64,000 nucleotides of DNA from Thermoanaerobacter pseudethanolicus ATCC 33223 (GTDB lineage Bacteria > Bacillota > Thermoanaerobacteria > Thermoanaerobacterales > Thermoanaerobacteraceae), in contig NC_010321.1 of assembly GCF_000019085.1 (NCBI RefSeq), forward strand, positions 1,809,001-1,873,000, given 5' to 3'. Positions within the stretch are counted from its first letter, which is position 1, and every line of letters starts with the position of its first letter. The notes beneath the pieces are model-generated. The model was given only the letters and a program-made list of their open reading frames with translations. It searched no databases and was not told the origin of the DNA. Below are positions 33,956-42,277 of this stretch, piece after piece. The position numbers and the translations under genes are program-made.

Positions 33956-35206
33956 CTATTTCTGCATGGCTGCTTTTTCCTTTTTCTTTCTATCTTTTAA
34001 ACTAAAAAACGCAATCAATATACCAATTATTGATAAAATAGACGTTATATAAAAATTAAATACATAGCTTCCAAGAATATCTCTTATAGATCCTGAGATC
34101 AAATTCCCCAAGATAGCGCCAACACCATAAGCAGTAAATAGAAAACCATAGTTCTTGCTATAATGCAGTGTCCCAAAGAACTGTGCAGTGGCAGTTGGTA
34201 CTATTGACAGCCAACCACCCAAACTCAACCACAAACAGCTAAAAGTTATCATGAACAAGACTACTCTGCCTTCTTTTGCAAACAACATACCTAATGAAGA
34301 AAAAAGTATTATGACAAAATTAAGCATTGCAGCATTTCTTGGAGTAATTTTATCCGTCAAGAAGCCAAAAAGTGGCCTGCCAATTCCGTTAAATATAGCA
34401 AAAATGGAGACCGATATGGCAGCAGCATCTGGCGATAATTTTATTATCTCTTGCCCCACAGGACTTGATATTCCAATTGCCATCAAACCACTCAATGTCC
34501 CTATAACAAAACATAACCACAAGCCCCAGAAAGTAGTCGTCTTTAACATTGTCGAAGGATTGTATGATTGGACATCTTTTGTTCTGTTAGATTCTGTTTT
34601 GATATACCCTTCATCTTTTGACGGAAACTTAAGAGGTATTGACAATAAAACAATTACAAAAAAGAATACTATCCCTAAAATCCTGAATGTGAAAAGAGGT
34701 CCATACAAATCTATAAGTTTTCTTGCAATGGGTGCTGTAATAAGAGGTGACATTCCAAAACCCAAAACGGTCAGTCCCACTACAAACCCTCTTTTGTCTT
34801 CAAACCACTTTGTAGAAACTGCAATTGGTGCTCCATAGGCAACTCCTACTCCAGTTCCAGCAATAATTCCATATCCTATTGTTAGCAATAATAAGTTTGA
34901 AGAAAAACCAGCTAACATCCATCCAATACCAACCAAAATACCACCTATTATTGATACTAACTTTGGTCCATATTTGTCCAAAAATCTTCCGGCAATTGGC
35001 ATAAATATTGCGTAAAATACAAGAAAGAACATATAGGGCAAACTACTTTCAGTAGCACTTATTTCAAATAACTCTTCTAAAGGTTTTCTAAAAATGCTCC
35101 ACGAATAGACAGAGCCGAGGCAGAAGTTCATGGTCAGTCCCAAAGCTATGTAAATCCAGCGCGTTTTACTGCTTGGAAGTCTTTGAAAGTAAGATTCTTT
35201 ACGCAT
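33956..35206 (-). CDS. MFS transporter, OFA (oxalate/formate antiporter-like) family
   Basis: A 416-residue, 12-segment permease. The N-terminus ([33 protein letters not shown]) and [35 protein letters not shown] between helices 4 and 5 match OFA-type carriers of organic anions. The start at 35206 has GGGAGGAGG upstream and overlaps the end of purE by 8 bp, so it is co-transcribed with purK-purE. The substrate is unknown; the genetic link to purine genes is unusual. Confidence 0.85.
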   Translation of the reverse strand: MRKESYFQRLPSSKTRWIYIALGLTMNFCLGSVYSWSIFRKPLEELFEISATESSLPYMFFLVFYAIFMPIAGRFLDKYGPKLVSIIGGILVGIGWMLAGFSSNLLLLTIGYGIIAGTGVGVAYGAPIAVSTKWFEDKRGFVVGLTVLGFGMSPLITAPIARKLIDLYGPLFTFRILGIVFFFVIVLLSIPLKFPSKDEGYIKTESNRTKDVQSYNPSTMLKTTTFWGLWLCFVIGTLSGLMAIGISSPVGQEIIKLSPDAAAISVSIFAIFNGIGRPLFGFLTDKITPRNAAMLNFVIILFSSLGMLFAKEGRVVLFMITFSCLWLSLGGWLSIVPTATAQFFGTLHYSKNYGFLFTAYGVGAILGNLISGSIRDILGSYVFNFYITSILSIIGILIAFFSLKDRKKKEKAAMQK

Positions 35207-35726
35207 TTTGCCTCCTCCCAAGATACTCTTCATACCCGATATTTTCTAAGTCTTTAGCCTTTTCTTCTACTTCTTTTCTCATTTTCTCTTTAAATTCAAT
35301 TATTTTTTCTCTAATCTCAGGATACTTTATGCCAAGGATTTCAGCTGCCAAAATTCCAGCATTTTTGGCATTATTTATTGCTACAGTTGCAACTGGCACT
35401 CCTGCTGGCATCTGGACAATTGACAAAAGAGAATCCAAACCATTTAATGAAGATGTTTTTACTGGAACTCCAATAACTGGCAAAGAGGAAATTGCTGCAA
35501 CCATTCCAGGAAGATGTGCAGCGCCGCCAGCACCGGCAATAATCACATCTATCCCTCTTTGTTCAGCCTCTTTTGCATATTTGAACATCCTCTCAAGGGT
35601 TCTGTGAGCAGAGACAATTGTTATCTCATATTCAACACCAAAATCCTCCAGGACTTTTGCTGCTTCTTTCATAACTGGCAAATCTGAATCACTACCCATG
35701 ATAATCCCAGCCAATGGCTTTTTCAT
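35199..35726 (-). CDS. purE: N5-carboxyaminoimidazole ribonucleotide mutase
   Basis: Converts N5-CAIR to CAIR in purine synthesis. The 175-residue class I enzyme has [12 protein letters not shown] (residues 8-19) and the SAHRT motif (near 44), and [13 protein letters not shown]. It overlaps purK by 4 bp (ATGA arrangement). The neighbouring purK makes its substrate. Confidence 0.96.
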   Translation of the reverse strand: MKKPLAGIIMGSDSDLPVMKEAAKVLEDFGVEYEITIVSAHRTLERMFKYAKEAEQRGIDVIIAGAGGAAHLPGMVAAISSLPVIGVPVKTSSLNGLDSLLSIVQMPAGVPVATVAINNAKNAGILAAEILGIKYPEIREKIIEFKEKMRKEVEEKAKDLENIGYEEYLGRRQNA

Positions 35727-36883
35727 CTTTCCACCTCCGATTTAATTTTCAATCTTTCCTTTACTTTTTTAGCCTTTTCTATTGCACTGTCTAAATTATC
35801 ATCAACTATTGTAACATGCCCCATTTTTCTGTAAGGACTTGTTAGTCTTTTGCCGTAAAAATGAAATGAAACCCCTTCAATTGAGAGTACTTCCTCTAAG
35901 CCTTCTATCAAAGGCACCCCTCTATACCCTTTTTCACCAAGAAGATTTATCATAACTGCTGGAGATAACAATTCGGTTGATCCTAATGCAAAACCACAAA
36001 TTGCTCTTAAGTGTTGTTCAAATTGGCTGGTTACACAAGCTTCTATTGTATAATGCCCAGAGTTATGTGGTCTTGGCGCAATTTCATTTATCAATATTTT
36101 CTTATCTTTTGTTAAAAACATCTCTATACCAAAAATGCCAATACCATCAAGAGCTTCAACTGCCTTAATTGCTATCTCTTTTACATTTTCCTCTATTTCT
36201 TTTTCAATCCTAGCAGGTGCAATTAACAAATCAAGAATATTCGCAGATTCGTCAAAAACCATCTCTACAACTGGATAACATTTTATTTCACCTTGTAAAT
36301 TACGAGCAACCATAACTGCTAATTCCTTTCCCATATCGACAAATTCTTCAATCAAAGAGTCTACCCTCAACATTTTGTCTAAATCATTTTTATCTTTAAT
36401 AACAACAACACCTCTGCCATCATATCCTCCTTTTGTAGCTTTTTGAATAAATGGAAAACCAAATTTTTCAAAGAAAGATACCTCAAAATTCTCCACCTTT
36501 TCAAATCTTGGCACAGGAAGATTAGCACCTTTTAGCACCTGTTTTTGTTTTAGTTTATCTTGAATAATTTCTAAAGAATAAGGTGAGGGGTATATTTTAT
36601 ACCCTTTATCAAATAGTTCTTTCAAAATGGCCGTATTGATATGTTCTATCTCATAAGTGGTGACATCGCTTTTTTCTACAAGCTCTTTCAATTTGTTCTC
36701 ATTGTAATAATCACCAATAATTTGTTCATCTGCAACCTGTGTTGCTGGACATTCAGGATTTGGATCTAAGATAATAACATAAAAACCCATTTGCTTTGCC
36801 TTTTGAGCAAACATTTTTCCTAACTGTCCGCCACCAATTATGCCAATTTTCATTATTGGATAACCAAAAATCCTCTTAGTCAT
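35723..36883 (-). CDS. purK: N5-carboxyaminoimidazole ribonucleotide synthase
   Basis: An ATP-grasp enzyme that makes N5-CAIR from AIR, bicarbonate and ATP. The N-terminal Rossmann-like start [24 protein letters not shown] is at residue 11, followed by ATP-grasp motifs ([20 protein letters not shown]) and [18 protein letters not shown]. The 386-residue frame begins at 36883, but the ATG at 36853 fits the family start better; neither has a strong ribosome site (AGGAGAG is 14 bases before the first). It leads the purK-purE-MFS unit behind a structured leader. The other pur genes are not nearby. Confidence 0.93.
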   Translation of the reverse strand: MTKRIFGYPIMKIGIIGGGQLGKMFAQKAKQMGFYVIILDPNPECPATQVADEQIIGDYYNENKLKELVEKSDVTTYEIEHINTAILKELFDKGYKIYPSPYSLEIIQDKLKQKQVLKGANLPVPRFEKVENFEVSFFEKFGFPFIQKATKGGYDGRGVVVIKDKNDLDKMLRVDSLIEEFVDMGKELAVMVARNLQGEIKCYPVVEMVFDESANILDLLIAPARIEKEIEENVKEIAIKAVEALDGIGIFGIEMFLTKDKKILINEIAPRPHNSGHYTIEACVTSQFEQHLRAICGFALGSTELLSPAVMINLLGEKGYRGVPLIEGLEEVLSIEGVSFHFYGKRLTSPYRKMGHVTIVDDNLDSAIEKAKKVKERLKIKSEVER

Positions 36884-37017
36884 TCTTTCTAAAAACGTCT
36901 CTCCTTTCTAATAGATTCGCACAAGGATAATTAGAAGATAACAAATAACTTCCTCATAGACAAAATCCATTATCTCCCAATTTTACTTTCGCAATAATCT
37001 TTAAAAAATTTTTCTAT

Positions 37018-37061
37018 AAGTACAAAAAATCTCTTTTTTAAGTACAAAAAATCTCTTTTTT
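37018..37061 (-). repeat. Perfect 22-bp tandem duplication in the purK leader
   Basis: Two adjacent identical copies (37018-37039, 37040-37061). On the minus strand each contains AAAAAAGAGATTTTTT, a possible A6-GAGA-T6 hairpin. It lies between a structured leader element and purK. Confidence 0.75.
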
Positions 37062-37076
37062 ATCAAATGTTTTGAT

Positions 37077-37120
37077 GCCAAATCCTGAGTTTTGTGGAGG
37101 TTTACCTCCTATAATTTGGC
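37077..37120 (-). promoter_or_regulatory. Structured leader element upstream of purK
   Basis: Outer stem GCCAAAT/ATTTGGC encloses a perfect hairpin GGAGGT-AA-ACCTCC (on the minus strand) and an unpaired CACAAAACTCAGG. It is followed by ATCAAA-ACA-TTTGAT and the tandem duplication. It does not match a riboswitch class known to me. It may regulate purK-purE. Confidence 0.45.
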
Positions 37121-37176
37121 AAACAATACATATACATCCTTAAATTGTATTTTTAACCTTAGCAACACAACAAAAA

Positions 37177-37219
37177 AAGCCACTCTTTGCAAAAATAAAA
37201 GCTTTGCAAATAGTGGCTT
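37177..37219 (-). terminator. Terminator of the DUF2294 gene
   Basis: AAGCCACTATTTGCAAA pairs with TTTGCAAAGAGTGGCTT, then a seven-T run on the minus strand. Confidence 0.85.
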
Positions 37220-37266
37220 ACCTCGCAACTGGCTTTTTAAAGCCCTTTGCTTGGTCTGCCAATTTT

Positions 37267-37626
37267 TCAAGCCAAGCGCTTTTCTAAATTTTCATTGAGA
37301 GTTATCACTATAACTTTCTCACCATTGGTTGTATTTACATCAGAATATATTCCCGCAATATCAACATCAATGACCTCTTTTATAAGACTTGCTAAATCCT
37401 CTTTTGCATTTTCAAATAATGTAACTCTCACTTTCTTGATAAGCTCTACACCTTCTTTTGTCTGGGCAAGTTTTTTCTCGCTAGGGCTGAGAAAACCTAT
37501 TAATCTTACAACTATAATATCTTCTGTTATTATAGTCTTTATCTGTTTAGGGCCCCTACCCATATACTCCATTTCAAACTTGCTAACAGCTTCGCTGATC
37601 TTTGCCTCAATTTGTCCTTTTGTCAT
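37267..37626 (-). CDS. DUF2294 family protein
   Basis: A 119-residue cytosolic protein of the DUF2294 family: KISEAVSKFEMEYMGRGPKQIKTIITEDIIVVRLIGFLSPSEKKLA followed by VRVTLFENAKEDLASLIKEVIDVDIAGIYSDVNTTNGEKVIVITL. The family occurs in Firmicutes and cyanobacteria and has no established biochemical role. It is monocistronic with its own strong terminator. Plain spacing to neighbours gives no functional clue. Confidence 0.85.
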   Translation of the reverse strand: MTKGQIEAKISEAVSKFEMEYMGRGPKQIKTIITEDIIVVRLIGFLSPSEKKLAQTKEGVELIKKVRVTLFENAKEDLASLIKEVIDVDIAGIYSDVNTTNGEKVIVITLNENLEKRLA

Positions 37627-37924
37627 ACCCTGTCTTCACTACCATCATTTAATCTAGTTATCAGTATAGCAAAATGAAATTTTGATGTCAAGATTTATTC
37701 AAAAAGGGATAGTGTCAAGATACTGTAGGATAATTTTTAGCGACAACCCCTGAAATATCTTAAATCAATGGTTTCCTGTTATGCTTGTTTTTCTTAATTT
37801 TTTTATATTATATTTTCATATTTTATTGCCCTCAAAATTCTATATATCGGTGTCACTTTTCCTATGCTCAACACTGTGATATTGTTTATTTTTTCATTCA
37901 CAGATGGTTTTATCCTTTTTACTA
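37627..37924. other. Intergenic region, no gene recognised
   Basis: AT-rich sequence before the integrase remnant. Any N-terminal integrase coding here is too decayed to recognise. A short GGGATAGTGTCAAGATACTG stretch could be the end of a mobile element, but no partner end was found. Confidence 0.3.
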
Positions 37925-38183
37925 CCTCTTTTACACTCGAAAGGGCACTTATATTCATCCCAGAGCCTTCAATAGTAAATACTACAAATTGCGTGAAAAA
38001 GCCGGTTTAGAAAAAGATAAGAATCTTCATGCATTAAGATATACTTTTGCTGCACGATTATTAGAAGCGGGAGTACAGTTAAAAGTTGTACAAAAACTTT
38101 TCGGACATACTCAAATATCTACTACAGCAGATATATATTCTCATGTGTTGCTAGAGGTAAAAAGAGATTCTGTTAAAAATTAG
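37925..38183 (+). pseudogene. Tyrosine recombinase (integrase), C-terminal remnant
   Basis: From about 37930 the translation reads [26 protein letters not shown], then LHALRYTFAARLLEAGVQLKVVQKLFGHTQISTTADIYSHV. These are the C-terminal catalytic boxes of phage-type integrases: the HxxR box (HALR), the His of GHT and the Tyr nucleophile in IYSHV. The N-terminal arm-binding domain and first catalytic Arg are missing. After SHVLLEVKRDSVKN the frame stops early, and tail-like coding continues in another frame (KVFRKLK). It is a non-functional leftover of an integrated element. Confidence 0.82.
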
Positions 38184-38386
38184 AAAAGTATTTCGAAAAT
38201 TAAAATGAGGCTAAATAAATATTTTGGGCACCAAATAACTTTAATTTGTTATGCAAACCATAAAGCCTTATATTTAAGCGATGTTTCAGAGCAAATTTAA
38301 AACTTACTCATAAATTCTGTAACTTTATGAAACAATGTGTTATAATATAAGCATAAAAACCCTTTTAAAAGAAAGGGGGAACAATT

Positions 38387-39151
38387 GTGGAATCACGAAT
38401 AACTACAAAACGCGTAATAATAGGGCCAGATAATTTTAAAAAAGTAATCGATCTATCCTCTCCCTCTAAAATAGGACTGCCAAAAGGCCAAATTGATACA
38501 GATTTTTTGTCCCAAATAAAACCCGGCAATAGTTTTGAAGTACAAGGGATAAAATATCACGTGCTTAACTGCGATACTTTTGACTACATAATGCACTCCT
38601 TAAAGCGCCAAACACAAATTGTCTATCCTAAAGAAGCTTGTTATATAGCAATGCGCCTTGACATTTTTCCAGGCAAAAGAGTAGGTGAAGCAGGAACAGG
38701 CTCTGGAGCTTTCACTGTATACCTCTCTCGCGCTGTGGGACCTTATGGAAGAGTATATACATATGAACAAAGAGAAGAATTTTATAAGCTTGCACAAAAT
38801 AATCTCAGCGAATTTTCGGAATTTGACAATGTCATAATGTACAATAAATCTATAAATGATGGAATCAAAGAAAGAGATTTGGACGCATTTTTCTTAGATG
38901 TTAGAAAACCGTGGGAAGTTTTAGAAGAAGTAAGAAAAGCGCTAAAACCTGCAGGACACTTAGGAATATTAGTCCCTACCACAAATCAAGTATCTGAAAG
39001 TTTGGCTGCACTTGAGGAAAATGGATTTTATATTTCAGAAGTAAGTGAAATCCTACTTAGAAAATACAAGTTAAATCCTCAAAGATTAAGGCCAGAAGAC
39101 CTGATGGTAGGTCACACAGGTTATCTCATTTTTGCAAGGAAGCTAGAATAG
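38387..39151 (+). CDS. trmI: tRNA (adenine-N1)-methyltransferase, TrmI-like
   Basis: Predicted to methylate A58 in the T-loop of tRNA, a stabilising mark in thermophiles. The 254-residue protein has a TrmI-type N-terminal domain, then YPKEACYIAMRLDIFPGKRVGEAGTGSGAFT (SAM motif I near 105), LDAFFLDVRKPWEVL (motif IV region) and a C-terminal sheet. The GTG start at 38387 follows GGGGG. It is monocistronic; the pan operon follows with its own promoter. Confidence 0.88.
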   Translation: MESRITTKRVIIGPDNFKKVIDLSSPSKIGLPKGQIDTDFLSQIKPGNSFEVQGIKYHVLNCDTFDYIMHSLKRQTQIVYPKEACYIAMRLDIFPGKRVGEAGTGSGAFTVYLSRAVGPYGRVYTYEQREEFYKLAQNNLSEFSEFDNVIMYNKSINDGIKERDLDAFFLDVRKPWEVLEEVRKALKPAGHLGILVPTTNQVSESLAALEENGFYISEVSEILLRKYKLNPQRLRPEDLMVGHTGYLIFARKLE

Positions 39152-39163
39152 TAATTGTCTTTA

Positions 39164-39192
39164 TTGACTCTATAAAAACATTGTGCTATTTT
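39164..39192 (+). promoter_or_regulatory. Promoter of the pan operon
   Basis: TTGACT, 17-bp spacer, TATTTT. It lies about 50 bp before the leader RNA element. Confidence 0.5.
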
Positions 39193-39240
39193 AAAAGTGG
39201 TGGTATCTTCATAGAACCACACACTTCATAAAAATTCAAT

Positions 39241-39290
39241 AGGGCTCATTTCGGCCCCGCCAGGATCACAAGACCGGGACGGGAGATAAA
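39241..39290 (+). ncRNA. pan RNA motif (candidate riboswitch) in the pantothenate operon leader
   Basis: The segment around CAAGACCGGGACGGGAGA, with pairing of upstream GGCCCCG to CGGGACGGG, resembles the pan RNA motif known upstream of panB-type operons in Firmicutes. The genes that follow are panB, panC and panD, as expected. Recognition is from memory of the motif; a covariance search is needed to confirm. Confidence 0.65.
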
Positions 39291-39294
39291 AAAT

Positions 39295-39321
39295 TACCTT
39301 CCCATCGGTGGAAGGTTTTTG
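39295..39321 (+). terminator. Leader terminator (attenuator) of the pan operon
   Basis: ACCTTCC-CATCGG-TGGAAGGTTTTTG, a terminator ahead of the first gene's ribosome site. GGGAGA (39281) can also pair with TCTCCC (39326) around it, linking the terminator to the upstream RNA element. Confidence 0.75.
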
Positions 39322-39352
39322 TTTGTCTCCCATGTAAAAGGAGGGATAAAAG

Positions 39353-40243
39353 TTGAAAATTGGATTTGTCGGGGCTGGTGTTGTAGGAACAAGCCTCGCT
39401 TTTTTGTTATCGCAAAAGGGTATTAATATATCAGGTTTTTTAAGTAGAAATTTAGAATCAGCTAAAAGATCAGCAAAATTTACACAATCTAAAGCCTTTT
39501 ATAATTATGAAGAGATTATTACAAATTCTGATGTAATCATAATAAGTACAAATGACAGTAGCATACCAGAAGTAGTAAATAATTTAAGTCAGTACAAGGA
39601 AATACTTAAAGAAAAAATTTTTGCTCATTTAAGTGGAGCTTTAAATTTAGAAGTTTTAAACCCTGTTAAAGATGAAAATAATTTTATCATGGTAATGCAT
39701 CCTATACAAACGTGCCCCTCTGTATCAGCAGCTTTAGAACTTCTCCCAAAATCCTATTTCACTTTAGAAGGGGATAAAAAAGCAGTTGAAATTGGAAAAG
39801 AAATTGTAAATAAAATATCAGGTAAATACATAGTTTTAAACAATATAGTAAGACCCCTTTATCATGCTGCTTGTGTTGTAGCCTCAAATTACCTTGTAGC
39901 TCTTTCAAAATTTAGTTTGCTTCTTTTAAAAGAATCAGGTTTTCCTTTTGAAAATTATCCTGATGCATTAATCCCTTTAATGGAAGGAACTTTAAAAAAT
40001 ATAAAAGAAAATGGAATAGCTAAAGCCTTGACAGGCCCTATAGCAAGAGGAGATATAAATACTGTAAAACTTCATCTTGAAAATATAAAAGATCCAAGTC
40101 TTGAAGAGCTTTATAAAAGTTTGGGTAAATTAACTCTTGAGATTGCTTATGAAAAAGGAAGTTTTAACGATGAAAAATATTTTGAATTGGAGGGTATATT
40201 AAATGGAGGAAAAAGTATCAACTCTCACACTAAGGAAATTTAA
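39353..40243 (+). CDS. DUF2520 Rossmann-fold oxidoreductase, candidate ketopantoate reductase
   Basis: A 296-residue NAD(P)-binding protein. The N-terminal Rossmann motif is MKIGFVGAGVVGTSLAFLLSQKG and the C-terminal domain is DUF2520 (HPIQTCPSVSAALELL..., HAACVVASNYLVALSKFS). It starts with TTG after GGAGGG and overlaps panB by 41 bp, so it is the first gene of the pantothenate operon. Classic panE is not seen here. The position suggests it performs or supports reduction of ketopantoate to pantoate (inference); DUF2520 proteins otherwise lack a settled role. Confidence 0.88.
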   Translation: MKIGFVGAGVVGTSLAFLLSQKGINISGFLSRNLESAKRSAKFTQSKAFYNYEEIITNSDVIIISTNDSSIPEVVNNLSQYKEILKEKIFAHLSGALNLEVLNPVKDENNFIMVMHPIQTCPSVSAALELLPKSYFTLEGDKKAVEIGKEIVNKISGKYIVLNNIVRPLYHAACVVASNYLVALSKFSLLLLKESGFPFENYPDALIPLMEGTLKNIKENGIAKALTGPIARGDINTVKLHLENIKDPSLEELYKSLGKLTLEIAYEKGSFNDEKYFELEGILNGGKSINSHTKEI

Positions 40244-41027
40244 GAAAGAAGGAAGAAAGATAACAGCTTTAACTGCTTATGACTTCCCCACAGCTAAAAT
40301 CCTTGACAATTGCGGAATTGACATGATTTTAGTAGGAGATTCTCTCGGGATGGTGGTTTTAGGATACGAAAGCACAATACCTGTCACAATGGAAGACATG
40401 ATACATCACACAAAAGCCGTTTCAAGGGCAGTCAATCGTGCATTTATAGTTGCTGACATGCCTTTTATGTCATATCACATATCAAAAGAACAGGCTATGA
40501 CAAATGCTGCAAGGCTTATTGCAGAAGGCGGAGCCCACGCCGTAAAATTAGAAGGAGGAGAAGAAATAGCTTCAATAGTCAAAGCCATAGTAGACGCAGG
40601 AATACCAGTGGTAGGTCATCTCGGTCTCACTCCTCAATCAGTCCATCAACTGGGAGGGTATAAAGTCCAAGGCAAAGAAAAGGAACAAGCAAAAAAGATT
40701 TTTAACGATGCCAAAGTATTAGAACAAGCAGGTATATGTGCCCTTGTGCTTGAAAGCATTCCAATGGAGCTTGCAAAAAACATTACAGAAAATATTTCAG
40801 TTCCAACTATTGGAATAGGTGCCGGTCCTTACTGCGATGGTCAAATCCTTGTCACCCACGACATGCTGGGAATAACTCAAGGTCATAGGCCTAAATTTGT
40901 AAAACAATACGCAGATATTGAAAAAATAATGATTGATGGCATAAATGCTTACATTAAAGAAGTACAACAAGTCTTATTCCCAGATGAAGAACATTCTTTT
41001 ACTTTAGAAAAGAGGGAGAATAAATGA
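40203..41027 (+). CDS. panB: 3-methyl-2-oxobutanoate hydroxymethyltransferase
   Basis: Makes ketopantoate from 2-oxoisovalerate and methylene-THF. The 274-residue TIM-barrel enzyme has ALTAYDFPTAKILDNCGIDMILVGDSLGMV (Mg-binding region), GGAHAVKLEGG, and GHLGLTPQSVHQLGGYKVQG. GGAGGG lies before the ATG inside the end of the preceding gene. It overlaps panC by 4 bp. Confidence 0.97.
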   Translation: MEEKVSTLTLRKFKKEGRKITALTAYDFPTAKILDNCGIDMILVGDSLGMVVLGYESTIPVTMEDMIHHTKAVSRAVNRAFIVADMPFMSYHISKEQAMTNAARLIAEGGAHAVKLEGGEEIASIVKAIVDAGIPVVGHLGLTPQSVHQLGGYKVQGKEKEQAKKIFNDAKVLEQAGICALVLESIPMELAKNITENISVPTIGIGAGPYCDGQILVTHDMLGITQGHRPKFVKQYADIEKIMIDGINAYIKEVQQVLFPDEEHSFTLEKRENK

Positions 41028-41875
41028 TAGTAACAGATAAAATTAGTAATGTAAGAAATATAATTAAAGAACAAAAATTGTCAGGTAAAAAAATTGGACT
41101 TGTACCTACAATGGGATATTTGCACGAAGGCCATTTGTCCCTCGTAAGAATTGCAAAAAAGCATTCAGATTTTGTAGCTGTAAGCATATTTGTAAATCCA
41201 ATTCAATTCGGACCTAATGAAGACTTTGATAGATATCCTCGAGACTTGGAAAGGGATTTAAAACTTCTTGAAAAAGAAGGCTGTGACCTTGTTTTTGCTC
41301 CTTCTGTAGAGGAAATGTATCCTTCTGAACTTCTCACAACGGTAAATGTAGATAAAATCACTGAAAAACTTTGTGGAGCTTTCAGGCCCGGTCATTTTAA
41401 AGGCGTCACAACAGTTGTGGCAAAATTATTTAACATTTTCACACCAGACATAGCAGTTTTTGGACAAAAAGATGCACAACAAGTTGCAGTGATAAAGAAA
41501 ATGGTGGAAGACTTAAATTTTCCTGTAGAAATAATTAAAGCCCCTATTGTAAGGGAAAGTGACGGTTTAGCAATGAGTTCAAGAAATGTATATCTAAATC
41601 CTGAAGAAAGAAAAGCAGCCCTAATACTTTCAAAATCTCTAAAAGAAGCTGAAAAATTACTTCTAAATGGCGAAAGAAATGCTAATACTATAATAAAAAA
41701 AGTAAATGAAGTCTTAAACTCAGAGCCTTTGTGCAAAGTGCAATATGTCTCCTGCGTTCATCCTGATACATTAGAAGACTTAACTTATATAAAAGATAAA
41801 GCACTTATTGCAATAGCTTGCTTTATTGGGACAACAAGGCTTATAGATAATCTATTGTGGGGGGAAAATATATAA
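41024..41875 (+). CDS. panC: Pantothenate synthetase
   Basis: Condenses pantoate and beta-alanine with ATP. The 283-residue enzyme has the HIGH-like [12 protein letters not shown] (near residue 30), [20 protein letters not shown] and the KMSKS-like MSSRNVYL (near 184). The start overlaps the panB stop (ATGA) and the stop overlaps the panD start. Confidence 0.97.
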
Positions 41876-42228
41876 TGCAAAGGTTTATGATGAAATCTAA
41901 AATACACAGAGCAATTGTAACAGATGCCAACTTAAATTACCAGGGTTCTATAACAATTGATAAAAATTTAATGGAACTTGCTGATATACTGCCAAATGAA
42001 AAAGTACAAGTTTTAAATATCAACAACGGTGCACGATTTGACACTTACGCAATAGAAGGCGAAAGAGGCTCAGGTACAATATGCATAAACGGTGCAGCAG
42101 CAAGACTATGTCAGGTAGGCGATATAATCATCATAATATCTTATGCAATAATGGATGATGAGGAAGCCAAAAATTATAAGCCTAAAGTAATATTTGTAGA
42201 TGAAAACAATAAACCTGTAAATATGTAA
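41875..42228 (+). CDS. panD: Aspartate 1-decarboxylase (pyruvoyl-dependent)
   Basis: Supplies beta-alanine for panC. The 117-residue proenzyme has [19 protein letters not shown]; cleavage before the Ser of GS yields the pyruvoyl group. [29 protein letters not shown] follows. The ATG at 41875 overlaps the panC stop (TAATG). A methionine five codons later is an alternative start. Last gene of the operon, followed by a terminator. Confidence 0.96.
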
Positions 42229-42230
42229 AA

Positions 42231-42277
42231 ATTTAATGGTACAAGGTACATATTTAAAGTACCTGGTACCATTAAAT
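42231..42277. terminator. Bidirectional terminator between panD and the FAD oxidoreductase gene
   Basis: ATTTAATGGTAC...GTACCATTAAAT plus inner AGGTAC/GTACCT, nearly perfect over 19 bp with a 9-base loop. It overlaps the stop of the convergent gene. Confidence 0.75.

Noticed and set aside
33739-34005. Two overlapping plus-strand frames of about 80-90 codons
   Set aside because: Composition and repeats look non-coding, they run into the antisense of the MFS gene, and no ribosome site is present.
34188-34838. 216-codon frame antisense to the MFS transporter
   Set aside because: Shadow of a real membrane-protein gene; no start site or family.
37018-37061. CRISPR array
   Set aside because: Only two directly adjacent copies with no spacer; no cas genes in the window.
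37077-37120. Purine, THF, preQ1 or ZTP riboswitch before purK
   Set aside because: None of the conserved core sequences of these classes is present.
39195-39321. T-box leader before the pan operon
   Set aside because: It lacks the T-box sequence and specifier stem; the genes are not amino-acid related.
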